Assembly: GCA_002432085.1 (NCBI GenBank)
Contig: DJFN01000243.1
Coordinates: forward strand, 1 to 16,273
Direction: 5' to 3'
DNA: 16,273 nucleotides
DNA from: Flavobacteriales bacterium UBA5871
GTDB taxonomy: Bacteria > Bacteroidota > Bacteroidia > Flavobacteriales_D > Crocinitomicaceae
The notes under the pieces are model-generated. The model had not been told where the DNA came from and searched no databases. It saw nothing but the letters and a program-made list of their open reading frames with translations. The first letter of the stretch is position 1. The number at the start of each line of letters is the position of its first letter. Shown here piece by piece: positions 1 to 6,766 of this stretch. The position numbers and the translations under genes were made by a program.

Positions 1-425
1 GCTAGGTGCTCTCTTTTCTTTTTCCCTCTTCTCTCACACTTCACACTCAAACTGCGCCATTGTCTTCGAATTGCTCTCTTTTCTTTTCAGTCTCGAGCGT
101 GAGAGATGAGTGTGAGCCACTTCAATCCAAAAACAATAAACCACTCCATTCCGGACTATTTCACCCCCATTTTAAAGGCAGATTATCCGTATCTTGTACT
201 CGCGATCGAAGCATAGCAGCTAACCCGATTTCGTACGCCTGACTTCCATGAAAAAGAACTACAAAACCTGTTATCAGAAACGCAAAATTAGTTAGTTCGA
301 AAATAACTTGCTGAAAACCAATGCTTCATTTTATTTTCTACTGCATTTCAGAAAATGAACAGACTCCAGGTTGGGTTTTTTGAACATTTTGCAAGCCACT
401 ATCATATATCCACTTAAACCCTATT
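1..425. other. Gene-poor upstream region, pyrimidine-rich at its left end
   Basis: No convincing gene is visible. The first 90 bases are strongly C/T-rich and contain a 15-base direct repeat, GCTCTCTTTTCTTTT, at 8-22 and 73-87. Two complementary blocks, 30-37 with 99-106 and 41-49 with 107-115, lie in crossing order. A 78-codon open frame from a GTG at position 6 has no protein-like character (Ser/Leu/His-rich, no domain) and is not called. The right half is AT-rich and presumably carries the promoter of the LytTR gene, but I could not find a clean TAnnTTTG box there. Confidence 0.6.
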
Positions 426-1055
426 ATGAAAACACACCTGAAAAGCTGTTGTCTCCAGCTGCTTGCCCTCCACAGTTGTTTCTTTTGCCTGATTTTATTT
501 TCCAAAACCGCACTCGCATTTGAACACACAAAACCCTATCGCTTTTGCAGAACAAACCTCACTTTACCGATCAAAAAACCGTTCTTCCAGCCATCCAAAA
601 CGGAATTCTATTCCCAGCGCAGTGTTCACGCCGATCTGAAGCCAATGGCACTGCCGCTTGCTTTGTTATTGCTGCTGTTTGGCATACGGAAGAAAACGAA
701 AAAAACGAATAAGAACAGCTCCATTCATGAAAAACCGTTGCAAAGCACTTTTGCCGTTCGTGCGGAAGGAAAAGAAATGCTGATCGAATCATCTGATGTT
801 TTGTTCGTGCGATCGCTGGGAAATTACATCGAGCTGCATACGACTTCCCGAAAGATCATCGTGCGCGAATGTCTTTACAAGTTCCAGGAGCTGGTTCCGG
901 ATCCTTCGGCCTATGTTCGGATACACCGATCAGTAATCGTTCGTAAGGATAAAATCACCGGAAAAACGATCCAGCGTGTTTTTGTCGGAACGGAAGAGCT
1001 GAAAGTTGGTAATACTTACACCAACCAGATTCCGGGTCTGAAAATCAGGGATTAA
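426..1055 (+). CDS. Membrane-tethered LytTR-family DNA-binding regulator
   Basis: A 209-residue protein predicted to bind DNA through a C-terminal LytTR domain (about residues 108-203). The LytTR hallmarks are visible: the 'ESSDVLFVRSLGNYIELHT' strand/turn region, a 'LYKFQEL' helix, and the 'YVRIHRSVIVRKDKI' segment typical of the family. No response-regulator receiver domain is present. Instead there is a signal-peptide-like N-terminus (basic start, hydrophobic 9-26, possible cleavage after TALA near residue 31), about 40 polar residues, and a hydrophobic segment (74-87) followed by RKKTKK. The positive-inside rule then puts the LytTR domain in the cytoplasm. It is monocistronic by position, with 280 bp before the next gene. 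Three repeats fitting the LytTR half-site consensus start at its stop codon, so it may regulate itself or the downstream T9SS cargo gene. ATG 426 is chosen because it gives a complete export signal; M74 is a possible internal start giving a protein with one membrane segment. Confidence 0.85.
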   Translation: MKTHLKSCCLQLLALHSCFFCLILFSKTALAFEHTKPYRFCRTNLTLPIKKPFFQPSKTEFYSQRSVHADLKPMALPLALLLLLFGIRKKTKKTNKNSSIHEKPLQSTFAVRAEGKEMLIESSDVLFVRSLGNYIELHTTSRKIIVRECLYKFQELVPDPSAYVRIHRSVIVRKDKITGKTIQRVFVGTEELKVGNTYTNQIPGLKIRD

Positions 1056-1141
1056 ATTTCATCACAGCTCAGAAAGCGGGACGAAATTTCGTCACTTTTT
1101 ACCGGAAGTTCGTCACATAAGGGCTGTTGACGAACTTCCGG
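1054..1141 (+). promoter_or_regulatory. Putative LytTR operator array with hairpin
   Basis: Three direct copies of a 9-mer fit the published LytTR half-site consensus [TA][AC][CA]GTTN[AG][TG] at eight of nine positions: AAATTTCAT (1054-1062), AAATTTCGT (1084-1092) and GAAGTTCGT (1105-1113). Copies 2 and 3 are separated by exactly 12 bp (21 bp start to start), the spacing described for LytTR direct repeats; copies 1 and 2 are 30 bp apart. Copy 2 sits in a perfect 14-bp palindrome, GACGAAATTTCGTC (1080-1093). Copy 3 is in the left arm of a perfect 14-bp inverted repeat, CCGGAAGTTCGTCA (1102-1115) with its complement at 1128-1141 and a 12-base loop, so an inverted fourth copy exists. Binding by the adjacent LytTR protein is inference. 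Confidence 0.55.
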
Positions 1142-1155
1142 AAATTCCTTCCGAT

Positions 1156-1163
1156 TAATTTTG
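1156..1163 (+). promoter_or_regulatory. Candidate Bacteroidota -7 box (TAATTTTG)
   Basis: A perfect match to TAnnTTTG, the Bacteroidota primary sigma -7 element, 14 bp downstream of the LytTR-like repeat array. Transcription would start near 1170 and give a leader of about 165 nt before ATG 1336. No good -33 TTTG is seen at the usual distance, as expected for an activator-dependent promoter but equally for a chance match. Confidence 0.4.
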
Positions 1164-1335
1164 ACCATTCGATTCGTGAAGTAAAATTGCAGCAGCGAAT
1201 AAAACGCAGACGTGCACTTGTTCAAAAAGTTTCTGCAAGCCACTTTACCAATCGGCGAAACCGGTTTCATCAATACGGGGAAGCTGAAAACCGTTAAGAG
1301 TAAGCCTAATTTATAACTAAACCAAAATCAACAGT

Positions 1336-3237
1336 ATGTTTACTAAATTAACTACGCTTGTCGCTGCGTTGTTTCTGACTGTTACAGGAATGGCGCAAGG
1401 CACCTGGAATTTCCAGTTCAGAGCGAAAACAACAGGCGGTACAACTATCGCAACAACATCCGTACTTTCATGGACTATCGCCGATGGTGGGTTCCGTACA
1501 CTGGGAACACTCGATCTTTCGGCTTATCTCTGTCAGGGTGATCAGTTCCGACTGGAAAATCTTTCCACTTCAACAGGTGCTATGGGCTGCATGAGCGGCG
1601 CCACTTCCATTTCGTCTTCCACGATCTGGGATGCCGGATTCGGCGATTTACTCGGAGCAGGCCATCCAAGCGGAGGCGCTTCTCCTTATTGGGTCGGCGG
1701 ACCAAACCTGCTGGACAACAGCACCTGGCCTGTAAGTCCGGGACTGCTGGTTACCGTTCCGATCGGTTCCGAGCCACAGGCTTTGGGTTATCCTTATAAC
1801 GGCAACAACAACGACCCCAACTATGTGTATTACATGATCGGGATCTCACCTATCATGGGATGTGAGCTGTTCGGAGTTTTTAATACTTCAGCGGGATGTA
1901 CCAGCCTTATGTATGTCCGTATCAAAGTAAAACGCGCACCAGCACGTCTGACAGATGTAAGCACTTGTCCTATGACTACAGTGACAAACGCTCAGCTCGG
2001 CATTCCTTCAGGAGTTACGGCTACGTCATGGACTCCATACGATCCACGCACGACTGCAGTTAACACGACAACCAACTTCACCTGTACGATCTCCAACGGA
2101 ACTTGTTCTTACACAGACCAGGTAACGGTTACTGTCAACCAGCCATTCGCAGAGCTCTTCAACAGCCAGAACATTCAGATCTGTGGTACGGCTTTGCCTT
2201 ACTATTCCAACGATCCGCTGAATATGGACCCGTATATTCACCGCATTATGATCAACGGATCAGCTGTCTATGACGTGAACGGCGCAGGTATTCTGAATCC
2301 GGCCTATTTCATCAATGATGTGTTTGTCATTCCAGGCACAGGCACAACAACTGTTGTCTATGAATACTACGCGCCTAATGGTACTATCTGCTCGAAAACG
2401 TATACTGTTTTTGCAGAGAAGAACAACATCGATGCTGGTCCGAATCTTACTATCTGCGAAGGCAGCAGCGCCAACATCAACTTCACCACTATGTCATGGC
2501 CTGTTACTGTATTCCAGTCCGGCATTCCGTGGTCGATCGGTATCACGAACACATCTCCATTTACGGTAACACCAACGGCAACGACGACTTACACGCTTCG
2601 CAATGCAGCTACGGCACTTTGCCCGGCGGCAGAAGACCAGGTCGTTGTGACTGTTGTTGATCCGGATCCAGACTTCACATACACGTATGCTGTTTCAGGT
2701 TCCCTGGCTACGCTGACAGCAAGTGGTAGCGGCGGTCTCTTCCATACATGGGAATTGTACCAGTGTACCGATATCCTTGGTTCCAATCCGGTGTATCTCG
2801 CTACACAGACGACAACTTCAGCGAACTTCACCAATCTTCCTGTAACGCAAGGCGGCAACACAATCTATTACAAGCTTTGCCATACGGTACGCTACAACAA
2901 ATCCACGCCTTGTCCACGCACGACCTGTAAAGTTGTCGGCGGTACGAAATCAGCGGGTATCGTAACTGAAGAAGGCGAGATCGATTCAGAAGGTATTGCT
3001 GCGGATGCGGAAGTTTTCCCGAACCCTACAAGCGGCGATGTGACTATCGAGCCGATCGCTGGCGTTCTGAAGAATATTATGGTTTACAACACCGTCGGAG
3101 CAGTGGTTTACAAACATGCTGTTTCTGAAGAAGAAGGCACTGCACGTGTGAGCTTGTCTGAGCTGCCAGCCGGCATCTACATGGCACACATTACGGTTGG
3201 TGAAACCGTTGTGATCAAGCGCATCGTGAAAGAATAA
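1336..3237 (+). CDS. Secreted protein with T9SS type A C-terminal sorting domain
   Basis: A 633-residue exported protein. Residues 1-21 form a signal peptide (cleavage likely after GMAQ or just before the Q). Residues 22-200 form a Gly/Ser/Thr-rich N-terminal region I do not recognise, with several Cys (66, 85, 176, 188). Residues about 205-445 look like two or three Ig/PKD-like beta-sandwich modules; the 'TCSYTDQVTVTV' and 'LCPAAEDQVVVTV' segments and the 'DAGPNLTICEGSS' module start are typical of Bacteroidota surface proteins. The C-terminal 75-80 residues are a classical T9SS type A sorting domain: FPNPTSG at 561-567, a 'VYNTVGAVVYK' strand, 'LPAGIYMAHI' and a basic end. The protein would pass the outer membrane through T9SS and have the domain removed during surface attachment or release. 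Its ligand or activity cannot be told from the sequence. A terminator follows directly, so it appears to be a single-gene transcript. Confidence 0.9.
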   Translation: MFTKLTTLVAALFLTVTGMAQGTWNFQFRAKTTGGTTIATTSVLSWTIADGGFRTLGTLDLSAYLCQGDQFRLENLSTSTGAMGCMSGATSISSSTIWDAGFGDLLGAGHPSGGASPYWVGGPNLLDNSTWPVSPGLLVTVPIGSEPQALGYPYNGNNNDPNYVYYMIGISPIMGCELFGVFNTSAGCTSLMYVRIKVKRAPARLTDVSTCPMTTVTNAQLGIPSGVTATSWTPYDPRTTAVNTTTNFTCTISNGTCSYTDQVTVTVNQPFAELFNSQNIQICGTALPYYSNDPLNMDPYIHRIMINGSAVYDVNGAGILNPAYFINDVFVIPGTGTTTVVYEYYAPNGTICSKTYTVFAEKNNIDAGPNLTICEGSSANINFTTMSWPVTVFQSGIPWSIGITNTSPFTVTPTATTTYTLRNAATALCPAAEDQVVVTVVDPDPDFTYTYAVSGSLATLTASGSGGLFHTWELYQCTDILGSNPVYLATQTTTSANFTNLPVTQGGNTIYYKLCHTVRYNKSTPCPRTTCKVVGGTKSAGIVTEEGEIDSEGIAADAEVFPNPTSGDVTIEPIAGVLKNIMVYNTVGAVVYKHAVSEEEGTARVSLSELPAGIYMAHITVGETVVIKRIVKE

Positions 3238-3261
3238 TCGTTAGCTGATTCATTCTGAATG

Positions 3262-3290
3262 AAAAGGGAACACTTCAGTGTTCCTTTTTT
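3262..3290 (+). terminator. Rho-independent terminator after the T9SS cargo gene
   Basis: GGAACAC and GTGTTCC pair around a TTCA tetraloop (3267-3284), extended by an A/T stem and followed by a run of six T. It lies 25 bp after the stop at 3237. Confidence 0.88.
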
Positions 3291-3423
3291 GTTTTGGTGC
3301 ATTACAGAACTAAATCATTCGCTATGAATGTGATTATAATGCAACAGGTATGAGTTATCCGAAAAGATTTTCACTACAAAAAGCCAAAACGCTGTCTGAC
3401 ACCGCTTTTCCGCAAAAAATATG

Positions 3424-3431
3424 TACATTCG
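3424..3431 (+). promoter_or_regulatory. Weak candidate -7 box (TACATTCG) for the three-gene operon
   Basis: One mismatch to TAnnTTTG, 56 bp before ATG 3488, in the only gap between the upstream terminator and the operon. A correctly spaced -33 element is not evident, so support is positional only. Confidence 0.3.
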
Positions 3432-3487
3432 TACGCTGGCTGCGGCCTGTTATGATTAAAGTCAACTAACTTAAGGAATCTCAAAGC

Positions 3488-6400
3488 ATGAAAATTGTCC
3501 TCACGCTGTGCCTGATGCTCCCACTCATCGGTTTTGCACAAAAGAAACTTAACCTCATCACTTCAACCGAAATCCTTGAAAAAGGCTACGGCTACTACGA
3601 AAAAGAAAAGTACTACGAAGCCACTCAGGAATATCGGAAAATCAGTATTAACGACACGAATTATGCAACTGCGCAATACGAGATCGCGCGCTGCTACTTC
3701 ATGCAGGAACAATACAAGCAGGCGCAGCTGACGCTGATCGATCTGCTCGAATACAACCTGTTGTTCGATTTCAAGCACCGTGTGTATGCCCTGCTCGGAT
3801 CGGCTTACCTGAACAATAAGGAAAGCGACCTGGCGATCGAAACCTATACGAAAGGTCTTCAGCTCTTCCCGATGGAATCCGGTTTGTATTACAACCGCGG
3901 TATAGCTTACGAAGAGCGCAAGGAATATGACAAGGCGCTGGCCGATTTCAAGCAATCCGTTCAGTGTAATATGTATTACGCCAACGGCCACCTGCGTCTG
4001 GGCCTCATGGCAGCCAACGAAGGAAAAGGCATCCAGGCGACGCTTTCGCTGATCACGTTCCTGATGCTGGAGCCAGCCGATGAGCGCAGTCCGAAAGTAG
4101 TGCAGCTGCTCGACAACATTGCCGACGGATCGGCGGAGCCTGAGAAGAAAAATATTTCGCTTGGCGATCAGGGCGACTACTTCGAAGAGCTGAACCTGTT
4201 CTTTGACAACAAAGTGGCGCTTCAAAAGAACTACAAGACGAAATTCACCGTACCGACGAATTACGCCAACCAGCTGCATTTCATTCTCAAGAATGCGAAA
4301 TACGACGAGAACAACGCCGATTTCTGGAATCAGCATTACCTGCCGTTCTACAGCCAGGTCTGGGACGAAAAGAAGCTCGACGGTCTGATCATGCTGTCAC
4401 TCGCAGGCATCAACAACGACGAGCTGCAACGCAAGCTGCTGGCGAAAAAGAAAGTCATTTCCGACTTCATCGAATGGGCTACACCGGCTTTCAGAAATAC
4501 TATTTCGCGTCAATACATGGAATTCGAAGGCACCAAGCAATTCGTGACTGTCGAATACGAGCCAAGCTACTTCAGTTTCTACGGTAAAGCCGACGGCGAT
4601 ACCCCGCAAGGAAATTATTACTACTTCCACCCGAACGGTGCGAAGCGTATGAACGCTTTCTTCGACAACGAAGGAAACCCGGACAAAACGTGGGAACTGT
4701 TTAATATGTACAATGGCGGAATCGAGCGCAAGATCGAATTCTCCGACGGCGGCAAAAAACGCGTGTTCCACGAATACTACTATTCAGGCGAGCTTTCGGA
4801 TAAGTACACCCTCATTGACGGCGTTCAGCAGGATACGGTTTACTCCTACTACCGCAATGGCTTGCTGAAGGAAAAATATGTGGTGAAAGACGGCGTAAAA
4901 ACCGGCCCTTACAAAAGCTACTATCAGAACGGAAGCATCGCATACGAGCTGGATTATAAAGACGGAATGCTGGACGGAAAATTCGTTTCCTACCACCTCA
5001 ACGGACAAAAACAGGATGAGTTCGAAGCAAAAGCCGACAAACTCGAAGGAAAGCGCCTGCGCTACTATCCGAACGGTCAGCTGATGTCCGAATACACCTA
5101 CACGAATAACCTGTACAACGGGCCTTACACGACTTACTTCTCCGATGGAAAGATCGAGCAGAAAGGAACGTACAAAGAAGGCGAGCAAGTCGGTGAAATG
5201 AGCGATTATTTCACCAACGGACAGCTCAGCACGCAGGTCATGCTCGACGAATCCGGAAAGCAAAACGGCACCAGCACGTTCTACGATTACGACGGCAAAA
5301 AATGCCACGAGCTGCAGTTCAATAAAGGCGATCTTACTTCGATTTCCTTCATCGACAAAGCCGGAAAAGTGACCGAGCTTTCATCCAAAAAAGGAAAAAA
5401 GATCGACTACATTATCAACTACCCGAACGGCGATATCAAAATCAAAGGTCAGTACCTCGACGGCGAGAAAAACGGTACGTGGAACTACTACGATCGCTAC
5501 GGAAACATTACGACCGTTGAGAACTTCAAAAACGGCGTGATGGTGGATACGGCGTACTCTTACCATCCGAACGGTCAGCTGAAAAGCAAAGTGACCTACG
5601 TAGACGGCAGCCGCGACGGTATTTACCTCGAATACAACATTTTCGGAACGCTGATCGAAGAAGGCTTCTACACCGAAGGCGAATACGACCGCGAGTGGTA
5701 TGCCTACTATGACGACGGCAGCCTCCGCAGCGAGAACTATTTCGTGAACGGCAGCAAGAACGGTATCCAGAAATCGTATGGCGTAAACGGAAAAATGACT
5801 TCCTGGGAAGAATTCGACAAAGGTCGCGAAATCACGCACGTTTACCTCGATACAGCTGAGAACACAATGGACGAGTTCGGTGAATACAACGGTAAGATCG
5901 AATTGCACAACCCGATCAAATCCTATGTCAACTTCATCGGAAACTACTCCAACGGAAACGCGCAAGGCGAGATCAAATGGCTCTACCCGAACCTGTCGCC
6001 ACAGAGCATGGGGCAGTTCATCAACTCCGAGCGCAGCGGTACCTGGAAATGGTATTTCCCGAACGGACAGCTGGAGCAGGAGCTTACCTACATCAACGGC
6101 CAGCCGCAGGGTGTGAAAATGGCTTACTTCGACAACGGAAAGCCATCCAGCAAATACAACTACGTGAACGGTGATCTGCAAGGCGAATACACCATTTACC
6201 ACAAAAACGGAACAACGATCGTTAAAGGAAATCACCTCGACGACAACCGTCACGGAAAAGTATTCTACTACAGCCCGCAGGGTTCAGTAGCGATGATCCG
6301 CAACTACGATCAGGACGTGATCGTTTCCTACACTTACTACGATAAAGAAGGAAAAGAAGTAGCTGAGATTCCGCTCGAGAAGCAGGACCTGAAAGTGGTT

Positions 6401-6766
6401 ACTTACTTCAAAAACGGTAAGAAATCGAACGAGCACATGCGTCGTAACGGATTGATCGAAGGCGCTTATATAGCTTACCATGACAACGGTCAGAAATGGG
6501 AAGAGGAAAACTACCTTCACGGTGAAGCGCACGGTAAATTTTACGAATACAACGAAACCGGACAGAAGATCTACGAAGCGGATTACCTCTACGGCAACCT
6601 GCACGGTAAGGAAATCCAGTATTATGCCAACGGCAAAGTGAAAACAGAGAAGAACTACCTGCATGGCGAGCTGCACGGAATCGTGACCGAATATGCACAG
6701 GACGGCAAAATTATTTCCGTCACAACTTATTACAATAATGAGATTATTTCGACTGAGAAGCGCTGA
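3488..6766 (+). CDS. Exported TPR plus MORN_2 (YwqK-type) repeat protein, 1092 aa
   Basis: First gene of a three-gene operon. Residues 1-18 are a signal peptide ending FAQ. Residues about 26-199 form five TPR-like helical pairs (for example 'YYEKEKYYEATQEYRKI', 'LYYNRGIAYEERKEYDKALADFKQS'), followed by a mixed linker to about residue 370. From about 375 to the end there are about 28-30 tandem units of 23-24 residues with the pattern Y-x-x-NG-(Q/K)-hydrophobic ... Y-x-(D/N)G-x-x-x-G, the MORN_2/YwqK signature. Such proteins are often labelled 'toxin-antitoxin system YwqK family antitoxin'; nothing here supports a toxin-antitoxin role. No T9SS sorting domain or lipobox is seen, so a soluble periplasmic or outer-membrane-associated scaffold is the best guess. 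Both repeat types usually mediate protein or surface contacts. The final 29 nt overlap the start of the next gene. The function is unknown. Confidence 0.92.
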   Translation: MKIVLTLCLMLPLIGFAQKKLNLITSTEILEKGYGYYEKEKYYEATQEYRKISINDTNYATAQYEIARCYFMQEQYKQAQLTLIDLLEYNLLFDFKHRVYALLGSAYLNNKESDLAIETYTKGLQLFPMESGLYYNRGIAYEERKEYDKALADFKQSVQCNMYYANGHLRLGLMAANEGKGIQATLSLITFLMLEPADERSPKVVQLLDNIADGSAEPEKKNISLGDQGDYFEELNLFFDNKVALQKNYKTKFTVPTNYANQLHFILKNAKYDENNADFWNQHYLPFYSQVWDEKKLDGLIMLSLAGINNDELQRKLLAKKKVISDFIEWATPAFRNTISRQYMEFEGTKQFVTVEYEPSYFSFYGKADGDTPQGNYYYFHPNGAKRMNAFFDNEGNPDKTWELFNMYNGGIERKIEFSDGGKKRVFHEYYYSGELSDKYTLIDGVQQDTVYSYYRNGLLKEKYVVKDGVKTGPYKSYYQNGSIAYELDYKDGMLDGKFVSYHLNGQKQDEFEAKADKLEGKRLRYYPNGQLMSEYTYTNNLYNGPYTTYFSDGKIEQKGTYKEGEQVGEMSDYFTNGQLSTQVMLDESGKQNGTSTFYDYDGKKCHELQFNKGDLTSISFIDKAGKVTELSSKKGKKIDYIINYPNGDIKIKGQYLDGEKNGTWNYYDRYGNITTVENFKNGVMVDTAYSYHPNGQLKSKVTYVDGSRDGIYLEYNIFGTLIEEGFYTEGEYDREWYAYYDDGSLRSENYFVNGSKNGIQKSYGVNGKMTSWEEFDKGREITHVYLDTAENTMDEFGEYNGKIELHNPIKSYVNFIGNYSNGNAQGEIKWLYPNLSPQSMGQFINSERSGTWKWYFPNGQLEQELTYINGQPQGVKMAYFDNGKPSSKYNYVNGDLQGEYTIYHKNGTTIVKGNHLDDNRHGKVFYYSPQGSVAMIRNYDQDVIVSYTYYDKEGKEVAEIPLEKQDLKVVTYFKNGKKSNEHMRRNGLIEGAYIAYHDNGQKWEEENYLHGEAHGKFYEYNETGQKIYEADYLYGNLHGKEIQYYANGKVKTEKNYLHGELHGIVTEYAQDGKIISVTTYYNNEIISTEKR
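4609..6763 (+). repeat. Tandem 69-72 bp coding repeats (about 28-30 MORN_2 units)
   Basis: The coding region from about residue 375 onward is built of degenerate 69-72 bp units, each encoding the aromatic-aromatic-x-NG turn and a second DG/NG turn. Short stretches such as CGAACGGTCAGCTG recur almost unchanged (near 5072 and 5567, and with one change near 6060), but most units have diverged in sequence while keeping their length, which argues for an old array under protein-level selection. Units 10-11 and 18-19 are the most degraded or have irregular lengths. Confidence 0.85.

Noticed and set aside
6..242. 78-codon open frame with GTG start at the left edge
   Set aside because: Low-complexity pyrimidine-derived Ser/Leu/Phe composition, no domain, no promoter or ribosome-site support.
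1052..1273. 73-codon open frame on the minus strand in the LytTR/T9SS gap
   Set aside because: It spans the inverted repeat and operator-like array; the product has no recognisable domain, and the array explains the sequence better.
5381..6253. 290-codon antisense frame inside the MORN repeat gene (similar long antisense frames at 3563-4336, 7836-8624, 8680-9480 and 12857-13717)
   Set aside because: These are Val/Phe/Arg-rich mirror products of codon usage on the other strand. The sense frames have clear domains and signal peptides throughout.
3488..6766. Antitoxin of a toxin-antitoxin system (the usual label for YwqK-like proteins)
   Set aside because: The protein is 1092 residues, carries a signal peptide and TPRs, and has no small toxin gene beside it; the label comes from database naming and is not supported here.
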